From: Hydrogenophaga sp.
GTDB lineage: Bacteria > Pseudomonadota > Gammaproteobacteria > Burkholderiales > Burkholderiaceae_C
Length of the DNA stretch: 64,000 nt
Direction: 5' to 3'
Assembly (NCBI RefSeq): GCF_019635465.1
Contig: NZ_JAHBZK010000010.1
Location: 86,819-150,818 of the forward strand
This document shows positions 15,452 to 24,108 of the stretch, in pieces. The notes below the pieces were generated by a model that saw nothing but the letters and a program-made list of their open reading frames with translations, did not search any database and was not told the origin of the DNA. The position numbers and the translations under genes were made by a program. How positions within the stretch are numbered: position 1 is the stretch's first letter; every line of letters starts with the position of its first letter.

Positions 15452-16831
15452 TCAGTGGGGGCTGTTGCCGGCGCTGTCGCCAGCGGCGGACTGGGCGGCA
15501 TCAAGGGCGAAGTCGGCGCCGCCGAGCAAGGCCTGCCAGGCGGCCTGGGCACGCCAGTAGCCGCGGCGGGCCTGGGTGGCGGCGTCGAGCGCGGCGCCGC
15601 GTTCGCGTGCGCTGGCCAGCAGTTGCCAGGTGCTCTCGAGCATGCCGTTGTAGCGCAGCAGGCTCTCTTGCTGACGGGCCTCGCCCAGTTGCACCAGCAC
15701 CGCGTCGGCGTGCAAGGCCTGGGCATGGCGCACCGTCAGTTGGGCCCAGGCCAGTCGCGCAGCGGCGCGGCGTTCGCTGGCCATGCGCAGCAACCTGGCC
15801 CGGTGTTCGTCGGCCTCCAGTGGTTGCGCCTCGCGCAGCATGCGTGGATCGTCCACGCGTGGCGGTTCGGGGCGCGCATTGCCAGGTTCGGGCATGGCCT
15901 TCAGCGCAGCGTCGCGGGCCTCGCGCCAGGCCTGCCAGCGACCGGTGGGCAAGCTGTCGAAGACCCGCTTCGACTCAGCCTGTTCAATGGGCAACACTGT
16001 GTCGGCTTGCAGCACGTCGCGCTCGGGCGAGCCACTGCCGCTCAAGCTTGGCGGCGGCGCGGGCAGGCTGGTCGGCAGTTGTTGCCCCAGCGCCTGCACG
16101 GCGTCGGCCCGCCAGATGCCCATAAGACCGGCCAGACGCTCCAATGCGACTTGCGCGCTCAGGGCGGCGTCGCTCTGTGCGCGCCAGGCCGTGGCCTCGC
16201 TGCGCTGCTCTTGTGCCAGCCGTGCCTGCGACCAGTTGCCTGCGCGCACCATGCGCCGGCCCAGTTCGACGCCGGTGCGCACGGCGTCCAGGGCGGCCGC
16301 GCTGGCACGCGCGCCGGCGTGGGTGGCGACGGCGTCGATCCACGCGCCCTGCAGATCGCGTACGTGGGCCGCATAGGCGGCGCGCACGCGCGCTTGCTCG
16401 ATCGGGCTCAAGCCGGGCCGGATGAACAGGTCGGGCCGCTGCTGCAGCGATACCCGCAAGGCCTCGGCGGGGGAGAGCGGTTCGCCGACGGACGCAGCTG
16501 CGTCCTGGGGTTGGCCGCCGGGCTGTCGCGCCTCCCAGCGCAGCAGGTCGATGTGGCCGCGCGGGAATTGCGCCACCTGTTGGTTGAGCTCGCGCCAGAT
16601 GGCGCGCGCCTGCGCCAGGTCGGCCGGTAGCTCGGGGGTGTCCAGGCGCTGTGGCGCGGGCATTGCCAGCGGCACCATAGCGGACGGTGTGTTCGGGTCG
16701 GCCGCGCGCAGGGCGTCGGCCGGGTCGGTCATGGGGAGCCGGGCCGAGGTGTCGTTCGTCGTCGGCGAGGCCAGCAACGGGCCGACCAGCAGCGCCAGGC
16801 ACCAGGGTGCCAGCCGCAAGGGGTGGGGCAT
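15452..16831 (-). CDS. TolC-family outer-membrane protein
   Basis: A 459-residue exported protein resembling TolC/CusC-type outer-membrane efflux channels. A signal peptide (MPHPLRLAPWCLALLVGPLLA) is followed by two long alpha-helical repeats rich in Ala, Gln, Arg and Glu, for example LSPAEALRVSLQQRPDLFIRPG and later ERRAAARLAWAQLTVRHAQAL. The start at 16831 has CAGGAG upstream. It is the first gene of the tightly packed copper block. No membrane-fusion protein or RND pump gene is nearby, which is unusual; it may pair with a pump encoded elsewhere. A CopB-like role is an alternative, but the sequence lacks the Met/His-rich repeats of CopB. Confidence 0.8.
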   Translation of the reverse strand: MPHPLRLAPWCLALLVGPLLASPTTNDTSARLPMTDPADALRAADPNTPSAMVPLAMPAPQRLDTPELPADLAQARAIWRELNQQVAQFPRGHIDLLRWEARQPGGQPQDAAASVGEPLSPAEALRVSLQQRPDLFIRPGLSPIEQARVRAAYAAHVRDLQGAWIDAVATHAGARASAAALDAVRTGVELGRRMVRAGNWSQARLAQEQRSEATAWRAQSDAALSAQVALERLAGLMGIWRADAVQALGQQLPTSLPAPPPSLSGSGSPERDVLQADTVLPIEQAESKRVFDSLPTGRWQAWREARDAALKAMPEPGNARPEPPRVDDPRMLREAQPLEADEHRARLLRMASERRAAARLAWAQLTVRHAQALHADAVLVQLGEARQQESLLRYNGMLESTWQLLASARERGAALDAATQARRGYWRAQAAWQALLGGADFALDAAQSAAGDSAGNSPH

Positions 16832-16865
16832 GGGGATCTCCTGAAGGTTCACGGAAGGCGCCCGT

Positions 16866-16885
16866 CGCGCGACTGCGGTCGCGCG
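16866..16885. other. Intercistronic hairpin upstream of the TolC-like gene
   Basis: A perfect 8-bp stem (16866-16873 with 16878-16885) with a TGCG loop lies between the small His/Cys protein gene and the TolC-like gene. There is no T tract. It could stabilise or process the message. Confidence 0.5.
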
Positions 16886-16909
16886 CGGACGCACCACGGG
16901 TGGGAACGC

Positions 16910-17290
16910 TCAGGCGATGGGGGGTTTGAGGTGGCGGCGCGGCGCCAGGCTGGCGTAGCGCACGCGGTGCACGGCCAAGGGCGTGGCCACGACGTCGGAG
17001 ACAGGCAGGGTGCTCAGCGCCATCTGCAATGCAGGGGCGTTGCACACGTCGCACAGCCGGTGGTCGTGGCTTCCCTGCGGGTCGGCTGGGTGCGCCGCGT
17101 CCTGGGGTGCCATGTGCGTCGTGGCGGCATCGCTGGCGTCGGCATGCGGGCAGGGCCCGTTGCCGTGACCCATGGCCGCCGCGGCCTGTGGCGCGTGCTG
17201 CCCGCTCGCCATGCCCAGTGCCATGGCATCGCCCACCCAGCCGCGCAAGGGCAGCAGGGCGATCAACAGGGCGATCCAGATCAGGCGCAT
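16910..17290 (-). CDS. Small exported His/Met/Cys-rich protein (DUF2946-like)
   Basis: A 126-residue exported protein. The signal peptide is MRLIWIALLIALLPLRGWVGDAMA. The mature part is rich in His, Met, Asp and Ala (GHGNGPCPHADASDAATTHM) and has HDHRLCDVCNAPA, a CxxC beside a His cluster that looks metal-binding. It resembles DUF2946-type proteins found near copper genes, but the match is by general character only. The ATG at 17290 fits the signal peptide; the longer upstream frame is a shadow of DUF1223. It lies 78 bases upstream of the TolC-like gene and is probably the first gene of the copper operon. Confidence 0.75.
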   Translation of the reverse strand: MRLIWIALLIALLPLRGWVGDAMALGMASGQHAPQAAAAMGHGNGPCPHADASDAATTHMAPQDAAHPADPQGSHDHRLCDVCNAPALQMALSTLPVSDVVATPLAVHRVRYASLAPRRHLKPPIA

Positions 17291-17349
17291 GGCTGGCAAT
17301 GATAAGGACCGGGCGATGAAAGTTCCTGCCGGCGGGCGGGCAGGGCCCG

Positions 17350-18084
17350 TCAACCCGGACAACGCATGACCACCGCCTGCACCGGCCGCGTGAGCGAGGT
17401 GTCGGTGACCACGAAGGCCACGCGGTGGGCGATCTTCAGCGGCAGGTACCAGCGCTCGGTGTGGGCGTCGCTGCCGGACCAGGCCGCCACGGGCTGGTAG
17501 TGCACCACCACATGGTCGTGGTGCAGCTGTTCGCCGGCGTTTTCGCCCGCGGTGACGCGGCTGCTCACGCCGTCCTGCAACAGCGCCCAGTAGCCCGCCA
17601 GTCGCCCAGGCGCGTCGCCCTTGCGCTCTACGCGTGCGATCAGATCGTCGCCTTCGCGCGTCAGACGGATGGCCGGCGCCTGGCCGCCCAGGCGGGGCAG
17701 TTCGTTGGACTTCTGGCGGTACCAGTCGCGATCGTCGCGGCCGTTGAGAACGACCTGCGGGGTGTAGACGGTGCGTCCGCCCAGCGTGTCGCGCAGGCGG
17801 TACTGGCGCTCGGTGGTGGCCGCGGTGGCGAAGGGGTCGCGCCAGCCGAGGTGGTTCCAGTAGTTGACGTGAAAGGACAGGGCCACCACGTCGTCCTGGC
17901 CCTTGAGGCCACTGAGCCAGCGATCGGCGGGCGGGCAAGAGCTGCAGCCTTCCGAGGTGTAGAGCTCGACGATGGCCGGTGCCTGGGTGCCACGGCTGGC
18001 CTCGCAGCGGACGTCGGCGGCACCGGCGCCGCCCGCGGACACAGCGAGCAGGCCGAGCAAGGCGCGTTGAAACAGGGTGGACAT
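17350..18084 (-). CDS. DUF1223 family secreted protein
   Basis: A 244-residue exported protein of the DUF1223 family. The signal peptide MSTLFQRALLGLLAVSAGGAGA precedes a thioredoxin-like start: IVELYTSEGCSSCPPADRWL with a CSSC pair near residue 47. SFHVNYWNHLGWRDPFA and TVYTPQVVLNG are the family's conserved blocks. Function is unknown; a periplasmic redox or metal role is often suggested by the CxxC. The ATG at 18084 has GGAGG five bases upstream, which decides the start over the in-frame GTG at 18090. It lies 45 bases after the 98-residue unknown gene and 59 bases before the His/Cys-rich protein gene. Confidence 0.9.
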   Translation of the reverse strand: MSTLFQRALLGLLAVSAGGAGAADVRCEASRGTQAPAIVELYTSEGCSSCPPADRWLSGLKGQDDVVALSFHVNYWNHLGWRDPFATAATTERQYRLRDTLGGRTVYTPQVVLNGRDDRDWYRQKSNELPRLGGQAPAIRLTREGDDLIARVERKGDAPGRLAGYWALLQDGVSSRVTAGENAGEQLHHDHVVVHYQPVAAWSGSDAHTERWYLPLKIAHRVAFVVTDTSLTRPVQAVVMRCPG

Positions 18085-18129
18085 GGGCACCTCCGCAAAG
18101 GAGGTGGGTCGCTGATGGCCGCGGGCGCC

Positions 18130-18426
18130 TTACGACGACGCAGGCAGGGCCGACAGACGGCGTTCAGTCTGGTCAACCCAGAAGCGCAGGCTGTCGTACA
18201 GGTCGTGCGCACTGAACGAGCAACTCTCGGCGTCGAACAGCGCGCTGAATTCGAGGCGATCGAGCAGGCCCTGCAGCACTTCACCGAAACGCGGCGGCAA
18301 TGTGTCCAGGCGCTCACCGATGTCGCGCAGCCGGCGTGCGGCCTCGGCGGCGCCGATGTCTTGCGCCTGCAGCGCCTGCAGCGTGCCGCGAAACGCGGTC
18401 AGGGCGTCATGGGTCGTGGGGTTCAT
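18130..18426 (-). CDS. Conserved-looking small protein of unknown function
   Basis: A 98-residue soluble protein with no recognised family. It is helical and amphipathic (ARRLRDIGERLDTLPPRFGEVLQGLLDRLEF), with a Cys-containing turn (FDAESCSFSAHDLYDSL). No signal peptide or membrane segment is present. It starts at ATG 18426, overlapping the TGA of the glycerophosphodiesterase gene (ATGA), which strongly supports it as a real, coupled gene. Confidence 0.78.
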   Translation of the reverse strand: MNPTTHDALTAFRGTLQALQAQDIGAAEAARRLRDIGERLDTLPPRFGEVLQGLLDRLEFSALFDAESCSFSAHDLYDSLRFWVDQTERRLSALPASS

Positions 18427-19472
18427 TCGGTGGTGGCGCGGTGGGCGGTGGTGCGTTGGGCAGTGACGGCAGGCGTCACCATCGGCGGCAAGGCGATGCC
18501 GCGTTGCTGCAGCACCTGGCGCAAGCGCTCGGGGTGATCGGTGATGAGGCCGTCGACACCCCAGTCGATCAGGCGCTCCATGTCGGGCACTTCGTTGACG
18601 GTCCAGGGAATCACGCGCAAGCCTTCGGCGCGTGCGCGCTCGAGGGTGTGCTGGTCGAGGTCGAGGTAGCTCGGTGACCACAACTTGCCGCCCGCGGCCG
18701 CGACCAGGGCGGGCGCGTCGTGGTGCTTGTCCAGGCGGGCACCGTCGGTCCATTCGCCACTGGCCAGCGTGTTGAAGCGCGGGCGTTGCGCGGTGAGGAA
18801 GCTCAAGGGCAGCTCGGGCGTCACGCGCCTGGCGGCCTTGAGCACGGCCCAGTCGAAACTTTGCAGGGTGCAGCGCATGCCCATGCCATGGCGCGCGATG
18901 ACAGCGGCCACCGCGTGCACGAATTCGTCGGGTGCAGGCGACTCGTGTGCGCGCATCGGGTTGCGCTTGAGTTCGATGTTGAAGCGCACATGGTCTGCGC
19001 GCAATCGGCGCACCAGCGCGAAGACCTCGTCCAGCGTCGGGATGCGCTGACCGTCGATGGCCTGTTGCTGCTCGAAATCACGCGCATAGCGGGACGCCGG
19101 GTTGATGCGGCCGACATCGAATTCGGCGATCTGCGCCAGCGTGAGGCTGTGAAAGGGCTGACCGCGGCTTTGCAGCCAGCGACCTTCGGCGTCGCGTGTG
19201 ATATCGGGGTTGGGCGCCGTGTCGTGCGAGACCACCGGCATGCCGTCGGCGCTGAGCACCACATCGAGCTCCAGCGTGCTGACCCCGATGGCCAGCGCCC
19301 GCTCGAAGCCGGCCAGGGTGTTCTCGGGTGCCAGGGCCCTGGCGCCGCGGTGGCCCTGCAGGTCAAAGGCGAGCGCGGCGCCTGCGCACCACAGCGACAG
19401 GCCCAGCGCCGTGGTGCAGCCCCAGCGCAGCCAGGTCAGGCGCTGCGCGGCAGGCGGGGTCGAAATTTGCAT
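18423..19472 (-). CDS. Periplasmic glycerophosphodiester phosphodiesterase
   Basis: A 349-residue exported enzyme that hydrolyses glycerophosphodiesters to sn-glycerol-3-phosphate and an alcohol. A signal segment occupies residues 11-36. The TIM-barrel GDPD domain starts DLQGHRGARALAPENTLAGF with catalytic His41 and metal ligands, followed by STLELDVVLSADGMPVVSHD (second catalytic His). The domain closes with GLRVIPWTVNEVPDMERLIDWGVDGLITDHP. The ATG at 19472 was chosen for the leader; the longer frame adds an implausible N terminus. It overlaps the 98-residue gene by four bases and lies 54 bases past the aap ATPase gene on the same strand. Confidence 0.94.
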   Translation of the reverse strand: MQISTPPAAQRLTWLRWGCTTALGLSLWCAGAALAFDLQGHRGARALAPENTLAGFERALAIGVSTLELDVVLSADGMPVVSHDTAPNPDITRDAEGRWLQSRGQPFHSLTLAQIAEFDVGRINPASRYARDFEQQQAIDGQRIPTLDEVFALVRRLRADHVRFNIELKRNPMRAHESPAPDEFVHAVAAVIARHGMGMRCTLQSFDWAVLKAARRVTPELPLSFLTAQRPRFNTLASGEWTDGARLDKHHDAPALVAAAGGKLWSPSYLDLDQHTLERARAEGLRVIPWTVNEVPDMERLIDWGVDGLITDHPERLRQVLQQRGIALPPMVTPAVTAQRTTAHRATTE

Positions 19473-19526
19473 GGTGGTCTCCTCGCGGGCGCCGGCATTG
19501 TGCGCCCGCGCCGTGACCACCTCAAG

Positions 19527-20273
19527 TCAATGGCCGAGGATCTTGGACAGAAAGTCCTTGCTGCGCTCGTTCTGCGGGTTGTTGAAAAACTCGTGCGGCG
19601 AGTTCTGCTCGACGATCTGCCCCTGGTCCATGAAGATCACGCGGTCGGCGACGGCCTTGGCGAAGCCCATCTCGTGCGTGACGCACAACATGGTGATGCC
19701 CTGGTTGGCCAGCTCGATCATGACGTCGAGCACCTCCTTGATCATCTCGGGGTCGAGTGCAGAGGTGGGCTCATCGAACAGCATGATCTTGGGCGTGAGG
19801 CACAGGGCGCGCGCAATGGCCACGCGCTGCTGCTGGCCACCCGAGAGCTGCAGCGGAAACTTCTTGGCCTGCTCGGCAATGCGCACGCGCTGCAACTGCT
19901 GCATGGCGCGTTCCTCGGCCTCCTTCTTGGGCATCTTGCCCACCCACATGGGCGACAGCGTCAGGTTCTCCAGCACCGTCAGGTGCGGGAAGAGGTTGAA
20001 CTGCTGGAACACCATGCCGACGTTCTTGCGCACCTTGTCGATGGCCTTCACGTCGTCGGTGAGTTCGGTGCCGTCGACGGTGAGCGTGCCTTGCTGGTGC
20101 TCCTCAAGCCGGTTGATGCAGCGGATCAGCGTGGACTTGCCCGAGCCCGACGGCCCGCAGATCACGATGCGTTCGCCCTTGGCGACCGACAGGTCGATGT
20201 CGCGCAGCACGTGGAAATCGTTGCCGTACCACTTGTTGACCTTGTCGAAGCTGATGATGGCTGGTTCTGACAT
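19527..20273 (-). CDS. aapP: Polar amino acid ABC transporter ATP-binding protein AapP
   Basis: A 248-residue ABC ATPase energising amino acid import. Walker A is GPSGSGKST, the signature is [15 protein letters not shown], and Walker B is [14 protein letters not shown], followed by the switch His in [16 protein letters not shown]. This is the GltL/GlnQ/AapP subfamily and the last gene of aapJQMP, 13 bases after the second permease gene. With the two long permeases, general L-amino acid (glutamate/aspartate-type) uptake is most likely. The exact substrate cannot be read from sequence. Confidence 0.95.
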   Translation of the reverse strand: MSEPAIISFDKVNKWYGNDFHVLRDIDLSVAKGERIVICGPSGSGKSTLIRCINRLEEHQQGTLTVDGTELTDDVKAIDKVRKNVGMVFQQFNLFPHLTVLENLTLSPMWVGKMPKKEAEERAMQQLQRVRIAEQAKKFPLQLSGGQQQRVAIARALCLTPKIMLFDEPTSALDPEMIKEVLDVMIELANQGITMLCVTHEMGFAKAVADRVIFMDQGQIVEQNSPHEFFNNPQNERSKDFLSKILGH

Positions 20274-20286
20274 GTGCGACTCTCGT

Positions 20287-21390
20287 TCATCGCGCCTTGC
20301 TGGCGCTGAGTTGTTTTTCGACCCACAGGCTGTAGCGCGACATGGCGAAGCAGCCGGTGAAGTAGATGAGGGTGATGAAGAAGTAGGCCTCGAGCTTGAA
20401 CGGGCGCCATTGCACGTCGGAGTTCAGGGCCAGCGACAGCGCACCGGTGAGCTCGTAGAGCGAGACGATGGTGACCAGCGAGGTGTCCTTGAACAGCGAA
20501 ATGAAGGTATTCATGATGCTGGGCACCACCAGCGACAGCGCCTGCGGCAGCACGATCAGCCGCTGTGTCTGCCAGTAGCCGAGCCCGAGCGAATCGGCCG
20601 CTTCGAACTGGCCCTTGGGTACCGCCTGCAGACCGCCGCGCACGGTCTCGGCCATGTAGGCCGCAATGAACAGCGTGAGCCCGGCGATCACCCGCACCAG
20701 CACGTCCACCGTCACGCCCTGCGGCACGAACAGCGGGAACATGAACGACGCCATGAAGAGCACCGAGATCAGCGGCACGCCGCGGATCAGCTCGACGTAC
20801 AGCACGCAGATGGTGCGAATGGCGGGCAGCTTGGCACGCCGCCCCAGGGCCACCACCACCGACAGCGGGAACGCCAGGAACAGCGAGAGCACCGCCAGCA
20901 TGATGGTCAGCGGCAGGCCACCCCAGACCTCGGTGCGCACCGATTCCAGGCCGAGGACGCCGCCACCCATCAGCGTGAAGAACACGGCCAGGATGCCCAC
21001 CCACAGCAAGCCGAGCCAGGGCTTCCAGAAGGCGCGCATGCAGCTCACGATGAGGCCGCCGATCACCAGCAAGGTGGCCACCAGCGGACGCCATTGGTCT
21101 TCAAAGGGGTAGCGGCCGAACAGGATGATTCGGTACTTCTCGGCCACCACGCCCCAGCAGGCGCCCACGCCGCGAGCGGCCTGGCAGGCTTCCGGATCAG
21201 GGCGGAACACGGCGCCCGCGATGACCCAGCGCCACAGGCCCGGCAGGGCCCAGACCAGCACGGCCGCCACGATGACCGTGGCCAGCACCGACTTCCAGTC
21301 GGCGAACAGATTGCGGCGGACCCACACCATCGGGCCCGACTGGCGCACCGGAGATGGGCGCGCTGCGATGGGTTGAAACTGCGTGCTCAT
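20287..21390 (-). CDS. aapM: Amino acid ABC transporter permease AapM
   Basis: A 367-residue inner-membrane permease. It is longer than GltJ/K-type permeases because of extra N-terminal membrane segments ([18 protein letters not shown] and later helices) before the core six-helix permease region. The EAA-like loop that contacts the ATPase is visible as [23 protein letters not shown] near residue 283. The start ATG at 21390 ([14 protein letters not shown]) was chosen; 35 upstream in-frame residues belong to the preceding gene's region. Five bases separate it from aapQ. The length pattern matches AapM of alpha- and betaproteobacteria. Confidence 0.93.
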   Translation of the reverse strand: MSTQFQPIAARPSPVRQSGPMVWVRRNLFADWKSVLATVIVAAVLVWALPGLWRWVIAGAVFRPDPEACQAARGVGACWGVVAEKYRIILFGRYPFEDQWRPLVATLLVIGGLIVSCMRAFWKPWLGLLWVGILAVFFTLMGGGVLGLESVRTEVWGGLPLTIMLAVLSLFLAFPLSVVVALGRRAKLPAIRTICVLYVELIRGVPLISVLFMASFMFPLFVPQGVTVDVLVRVIAGLTLFIAAYMAETVRGGLQAVPKGQFEAADSLGLGYWQTQRLIVLPQALSLVVPSIMNTFISLFKDTSLVTIVSLYELTGALSLALNSDVQWRPFKLEAYFFITLIYFTGCFAMSRYSLWVEKQLSASKAR

Positions 21391-21395
21391 GGCGA

Positions 21396-22598
21396 TCAAC
21401 GCTCCTTGATCGCCATTCGGCGGTTGTACCAGTTCATCACCAGTGAGGTGGTGAGCGAGGTGCTGAGGTAGACCAGCATGATGATGGCGATGCACTCCAC
21501 CGCACGCCCGCTCTGGTTGATGGTGGTGTTGGCAATCGACACCACGTCCGGGTAGCCCACGACAACCGCCAGCGACGAGTTCTTGGTGAGGTTGAGGTAC
21601 TGGTTGGTCAGCGGCGGAATGATCACGCGCATGGCCTGCGGCAGGATCACCAGCTTCATCTTCTGCCCCGGGTTCAGGCCCAGTGCCGACGCCGCTTCGT
21701 CCTGACCACGTCCCACCGACTGGATACCGCCGCGCACCACCTCGGCCACGAAGGACGAGGTGTACATGACCAAGCCGATCAGCAGCGCCAGGAACTCAGG
21801 CGTGAGCGCCACGCCGCCGTCCACCATGAAGGGCAGCTGTTCGGGAATGCGCCACTCGCGCGGCATGCCCGCCACCACCCAGCCGACGATGGCGAAGGCC
21901 AGCAACATGGCCAGCGGCGCCCACACGCGGTCACCGTCCTGCCCGGTTGCCTCGAAGCGTTTGTGTACGCGTCGGCGCCACAACAGGCCCGCGATCAAAC
22001 CCACCAGCAGACCCAGCAGCACGTGGCCCACGCCCGCGGCGGGCCAGGGCGTCGACAGGCCGCCCTTGCTCAGAAAGAACAGGTCGGCCAGGTTCCATGC
22101 CTCGTTGGACGGCGGCAGGATCTCGATGAAGACCAGGTACCACATGAGCAGCTGCAGCAGCAGCGGCACGTTGCGAAATGCTTCGACGTAGCCGTAGCTC
22201 AGGCCGCGCACCAACGCATTGCGCGAGAAGCGCCCCACGCCGAGCAAGACGCCCAGCAAGGTGGTGAGGATGATGCCGGCGATGGCCACCTTGACCGTGT
22301 TGAGCACACCCACCCAGATGGCCTTGCCGTAGCTCTGGCTGGGGTCATAGGGCACAACGGTTTCGCCGATGTCGAAGCCGGCGCTGGCCTGCAGAAAGTC
22401 AAAACCGCTCTGGATGCCACGCGCCTGCATATTGGCCTGCGTGTTGTGCGCCAGGTACCACAGGCCCAGCGCCAGCAGAGCAATGGCGATGACCTGGTAG
22501 ATCAGGCCTCGCGTGGCCCGGCTGTTGAGCGAGAAGTGCCGGGTCTTGGGAGGGGGGGATGCAGAGATGGCCAAAGGAGTCCTCGCCGATGTGTCCAC
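21396..22598 (-). CDS. aapQ: Amino acid ABC transporter permease AapQ
   Basis: A permease of about 400 residues with an N-terminal helix (GLIYQVIAIALLALGLWYLA), a long insert between early helices, and the core permease region. The coupling loop is DEAASALGLNPGQKMKLVILPQAM near residue 310. The start is uncertain. The GTG at 22598 gives 400 residues, but a TTG at 22574 has AGGA five bases upstream and would give 392. It follows aapJ after a hairpin at 22697-22728, which probably gives lower expression of the membrane subunits than of the binding protein. Confidence 0.92.
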   Translation of the reverse strand: MDTSARTPLAISASPPPKTRHFSLNSRATRGLIYQVIAIALLALGLWYLAHNTQANMQARGIQSGFDFLQASAGFDIGETVVPYDPSQSYGKAIWVGVLNTVKVAIAGIILTTLLGVLLGVGRFSRNALVRGLSYGYVEAFRNVPLLLQLLMWYLVFIEILPPSNEAWNLADLFFLSKGGLSTPWPAAGVGHVLLGLLVGLIAGLLWRRRVHKRFEATGQDGDRVWAPLAMLLAFAIVGWVVAGMPREWRIPEQLPFMVDGGVALTPEFLALLIGLVMYTSSFVAEVVRGGIQSVGRGQDEAASALGLNPGQKMKLVILPQAMRVIIPPLTNQYLNLTKNSSLAVVVGYPDVVSIANTTINQSGRAVECIAIIMLVYLSTSLTTSLVMNWYNRRMAIKER

Positions 22599-22696
22599 AC
22601 CAGTGCGCCATCACCCCCGTCCGCCATGGCTTTCGAAGGAGAAGGCACCACGATCACGGTGCGTGGCCACCAACGCGGCCACGGTTCCGCAACAAA

Positions 22697-22728
22697 GCAT
22701 GGGCGAGGCGCCAGGGCCTCGCTCATGC
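22697..22728 (-). terminator. Intercistronic hairpin between aapJ and aapQ
   Basis: A 13-bp stem with one mismatch (22697-22709 with 22716-22728) and a 6-base loop; on the minus strand it is followed by TTTGTTG. It lies right after the binding-protein gene. Such structures after solute-binding protein genes act as partial terminators or mRNA 3'-end protectors, raising the binding-protein to permease ratio. Confidence 0.7.
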
Positions 22729-22733
22729 GCCGG

Positions 22734-23771
22734 TCAGCGGACCGGCGGGGAGTACATCAGGCCGCCTTGCGTCCAGAGGTTGTTGACGCCGCGCGGCAGA
22801 CCGATCGCAGTCTTCGGGCCCACGTGGCGCTCGAACTGCTCGCCGTAGTTGCCGACGGCCTTGATGGCGCGGTACGCCCATTCCTTGTCGAGACCCAGCA
22901 GCTTGCCGGTGTCTTCGTTGCCCATGCCGAGCAGGCGCATGACGCTGGGGTTGGTGCTGGAGCCCTTCATTTCGTCGACGTTGGCCTGGGTGATGCCGTA
23001 TTCCTCGGCTTCGATCAGGGCAAAGCCCACCCATTTGACGATGGCGAAGAAGTCATCGTCGCCGCGGCGCACGGACGGGCCCAGCGGCTCTTTGGAAATC
23101 AGCTCGGGCAGGATGACGTGGTCATCGGGCTTGGCCATGTCTTTGGCGCGGGTGGAGGCCAGGCCGGATGCGTCGGTGGTGTACGCCTGGCAACGGCCGG
23201 AGGCGTAGGCGCCAACGGCGGCTTCGAGCTTCTCGAACACCACCGGCTTGATGTTGAGTTTGTTGGCGCGCGAGTAGTCGGTGAGGTTCAGCTCGGTGGT
23301 GGTGCCCGACTGCACGCAGACGGTGGCGCCCTTGAGCTGTTTGGCGCTCTTGACGTTGAGCTTCTTGGGCACCATGAAGCCCTGGCCGTCGTAGAAGTTC
23401 ACGCCCGTGAAGTCGATGCCCAGCGAGGCGTCGCGCGTCAGCGTCCAGGTCGTGTTGCGCGCCAGCATGTCGATCTCGCCGGACTGCAGTGCGGTGAAGC
23501 GTTGCTGCGCCGTCAGGGGCACGAAGCGAACCTTGTTGGGGTCGCCCAGCAGGGCGGCGGCCACCGAGCGGCAGACGTCGACATCCATGCCGCTCCATTT
23601 GCCTTGGCTGTCAGCCGCCGAGAAGCCGGGCAGGCCGGTGTTCACACCGCAGTTGAGTTCGCCGCGCTTCTTGATGGCGTCGACGTCCTTGCCCGCGAAA
23701 GCGGGGGCGGCCATGAGGGCTGCGGTGGCGCCCAGGGTCAGGGCGGTCAGCTTCAGGCTCTGAAATTTCAT
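22734..23771 (-). CDS. aapJ: Amino acid ABC transporter substrate-binding protein AapJ
   Basis: A 345-residue periplasmic binding protein. The signal peptide ends at AAPAFA near residue 26; the mature protein starts GKDVDAIKKRGELNCGVNTGLPGFS, the standard AapJ-type start. Further signatures are MDVDVCRSVAAALLGDPNKVRFVPL and WTLTRDASLGIDFTGVNFYDGQGFM, which form the ligand cleft of family-3 binding proteins. The ATG at 23771 was chosen for the signal peptide. It is the promoter-proximal gene of the transporter and is followed by a hairpin. An NtrC-like dyad sits 36-69 bases upstream of its start. Confidence 0.95.
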   Translation of the reverse strand: MKFQSLKLTALTLGATAALMAAPAFAGKDVDAIKKRGELNCGVNTGLPGFSAADSQGKWSGMDVDVCRSVAAALLGDPNKVRFVPLTAQQRFTALQSGEIDMLARNTTWTLTRDASLGIDFTGVNFYDGQGFMVPKKLNVKSAKQLKGATVCVQSGTTTELNLTDYSRANKLNIKPVVFEKLEAAVGAYASGRCQAYTTDASGLASTRAKDMAKPDDHVILPELISKEPLGPSVRRGDDDFFAIVKWVGFALIEAEEYGITQANVDEMKGSSTNPSVMRLLGMGNEDTGKLLGLDKEWAYRAIKAVGNYGEQFERHVGPKTAIGLPRGVNNLWTQGGLMYSPPVR

Positions 23772-24108
23772 GCGGTCTCTCCGTGCTTGTGGAAGGTTGT
23801 GAGGCACCGGTCAGTTGCACCCGATCGGTGCACTGGCCGGCTGCGGGGCACTGTATTCCCGGGGTTTCCACCAGGGGATCGGGGTTTACGTGGGAAAGCC
23901 ATGCAAAGGATGTATTGGTTCATCGCACCACAATGGCCCGTGCGCCTGCGGTGGCGGTGTCAGCAGGTTCCATGCCACGGCGCTTCGTCCCTGTGGCGAC
24001 ATACAGACCTGTCGGCCCAGGCCGCAGGCCCGTATGCTGCGGCGGGAGCGCGCCACGCAGGGCCATTGCCCTGAACCACCAGAGCGTGCCCGATCGGAGA
24101 CAAGCCAC
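23772..24108. other. Divergent intergenic region (337 bases) between aapJ and the acyl-CoA synthetase gene
   Basis: No gene is supported here. It holds the NtrC-like dyad at 23807-23840 near the aapJ side and, on the other side, the ribosome site GGAGA eight bases before the synthetase ATG at 24109. I could not identify convincing -35/-10 or sigma-54 elements. Confidence 0.6.
23807..23840. promoter_or_regulatory. Candidate NtrC-type dyad upstream of aapJ
   Basis: The core TGCAC-N7-GTGCA at 23816-23832 fits the NtrC consensus (GCAC-N7-GTGC). It lies inside a longer imperfect palindrome with CCGG ends (23807-23840). Nitrogen control of an amino acid importer is plausible. However, the site is only 36 bases from the aapJ start and no sigma-54 promoter was found, so it might instead be an mRNA hairpin. 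Confidence 0.4.

Noticed and set aside
23841-24108. Sigma-54 promoter to go with the NtrC-like dyad
   Set aside because: No GG-N10-GC element with acceptable flanks was found on either strand.
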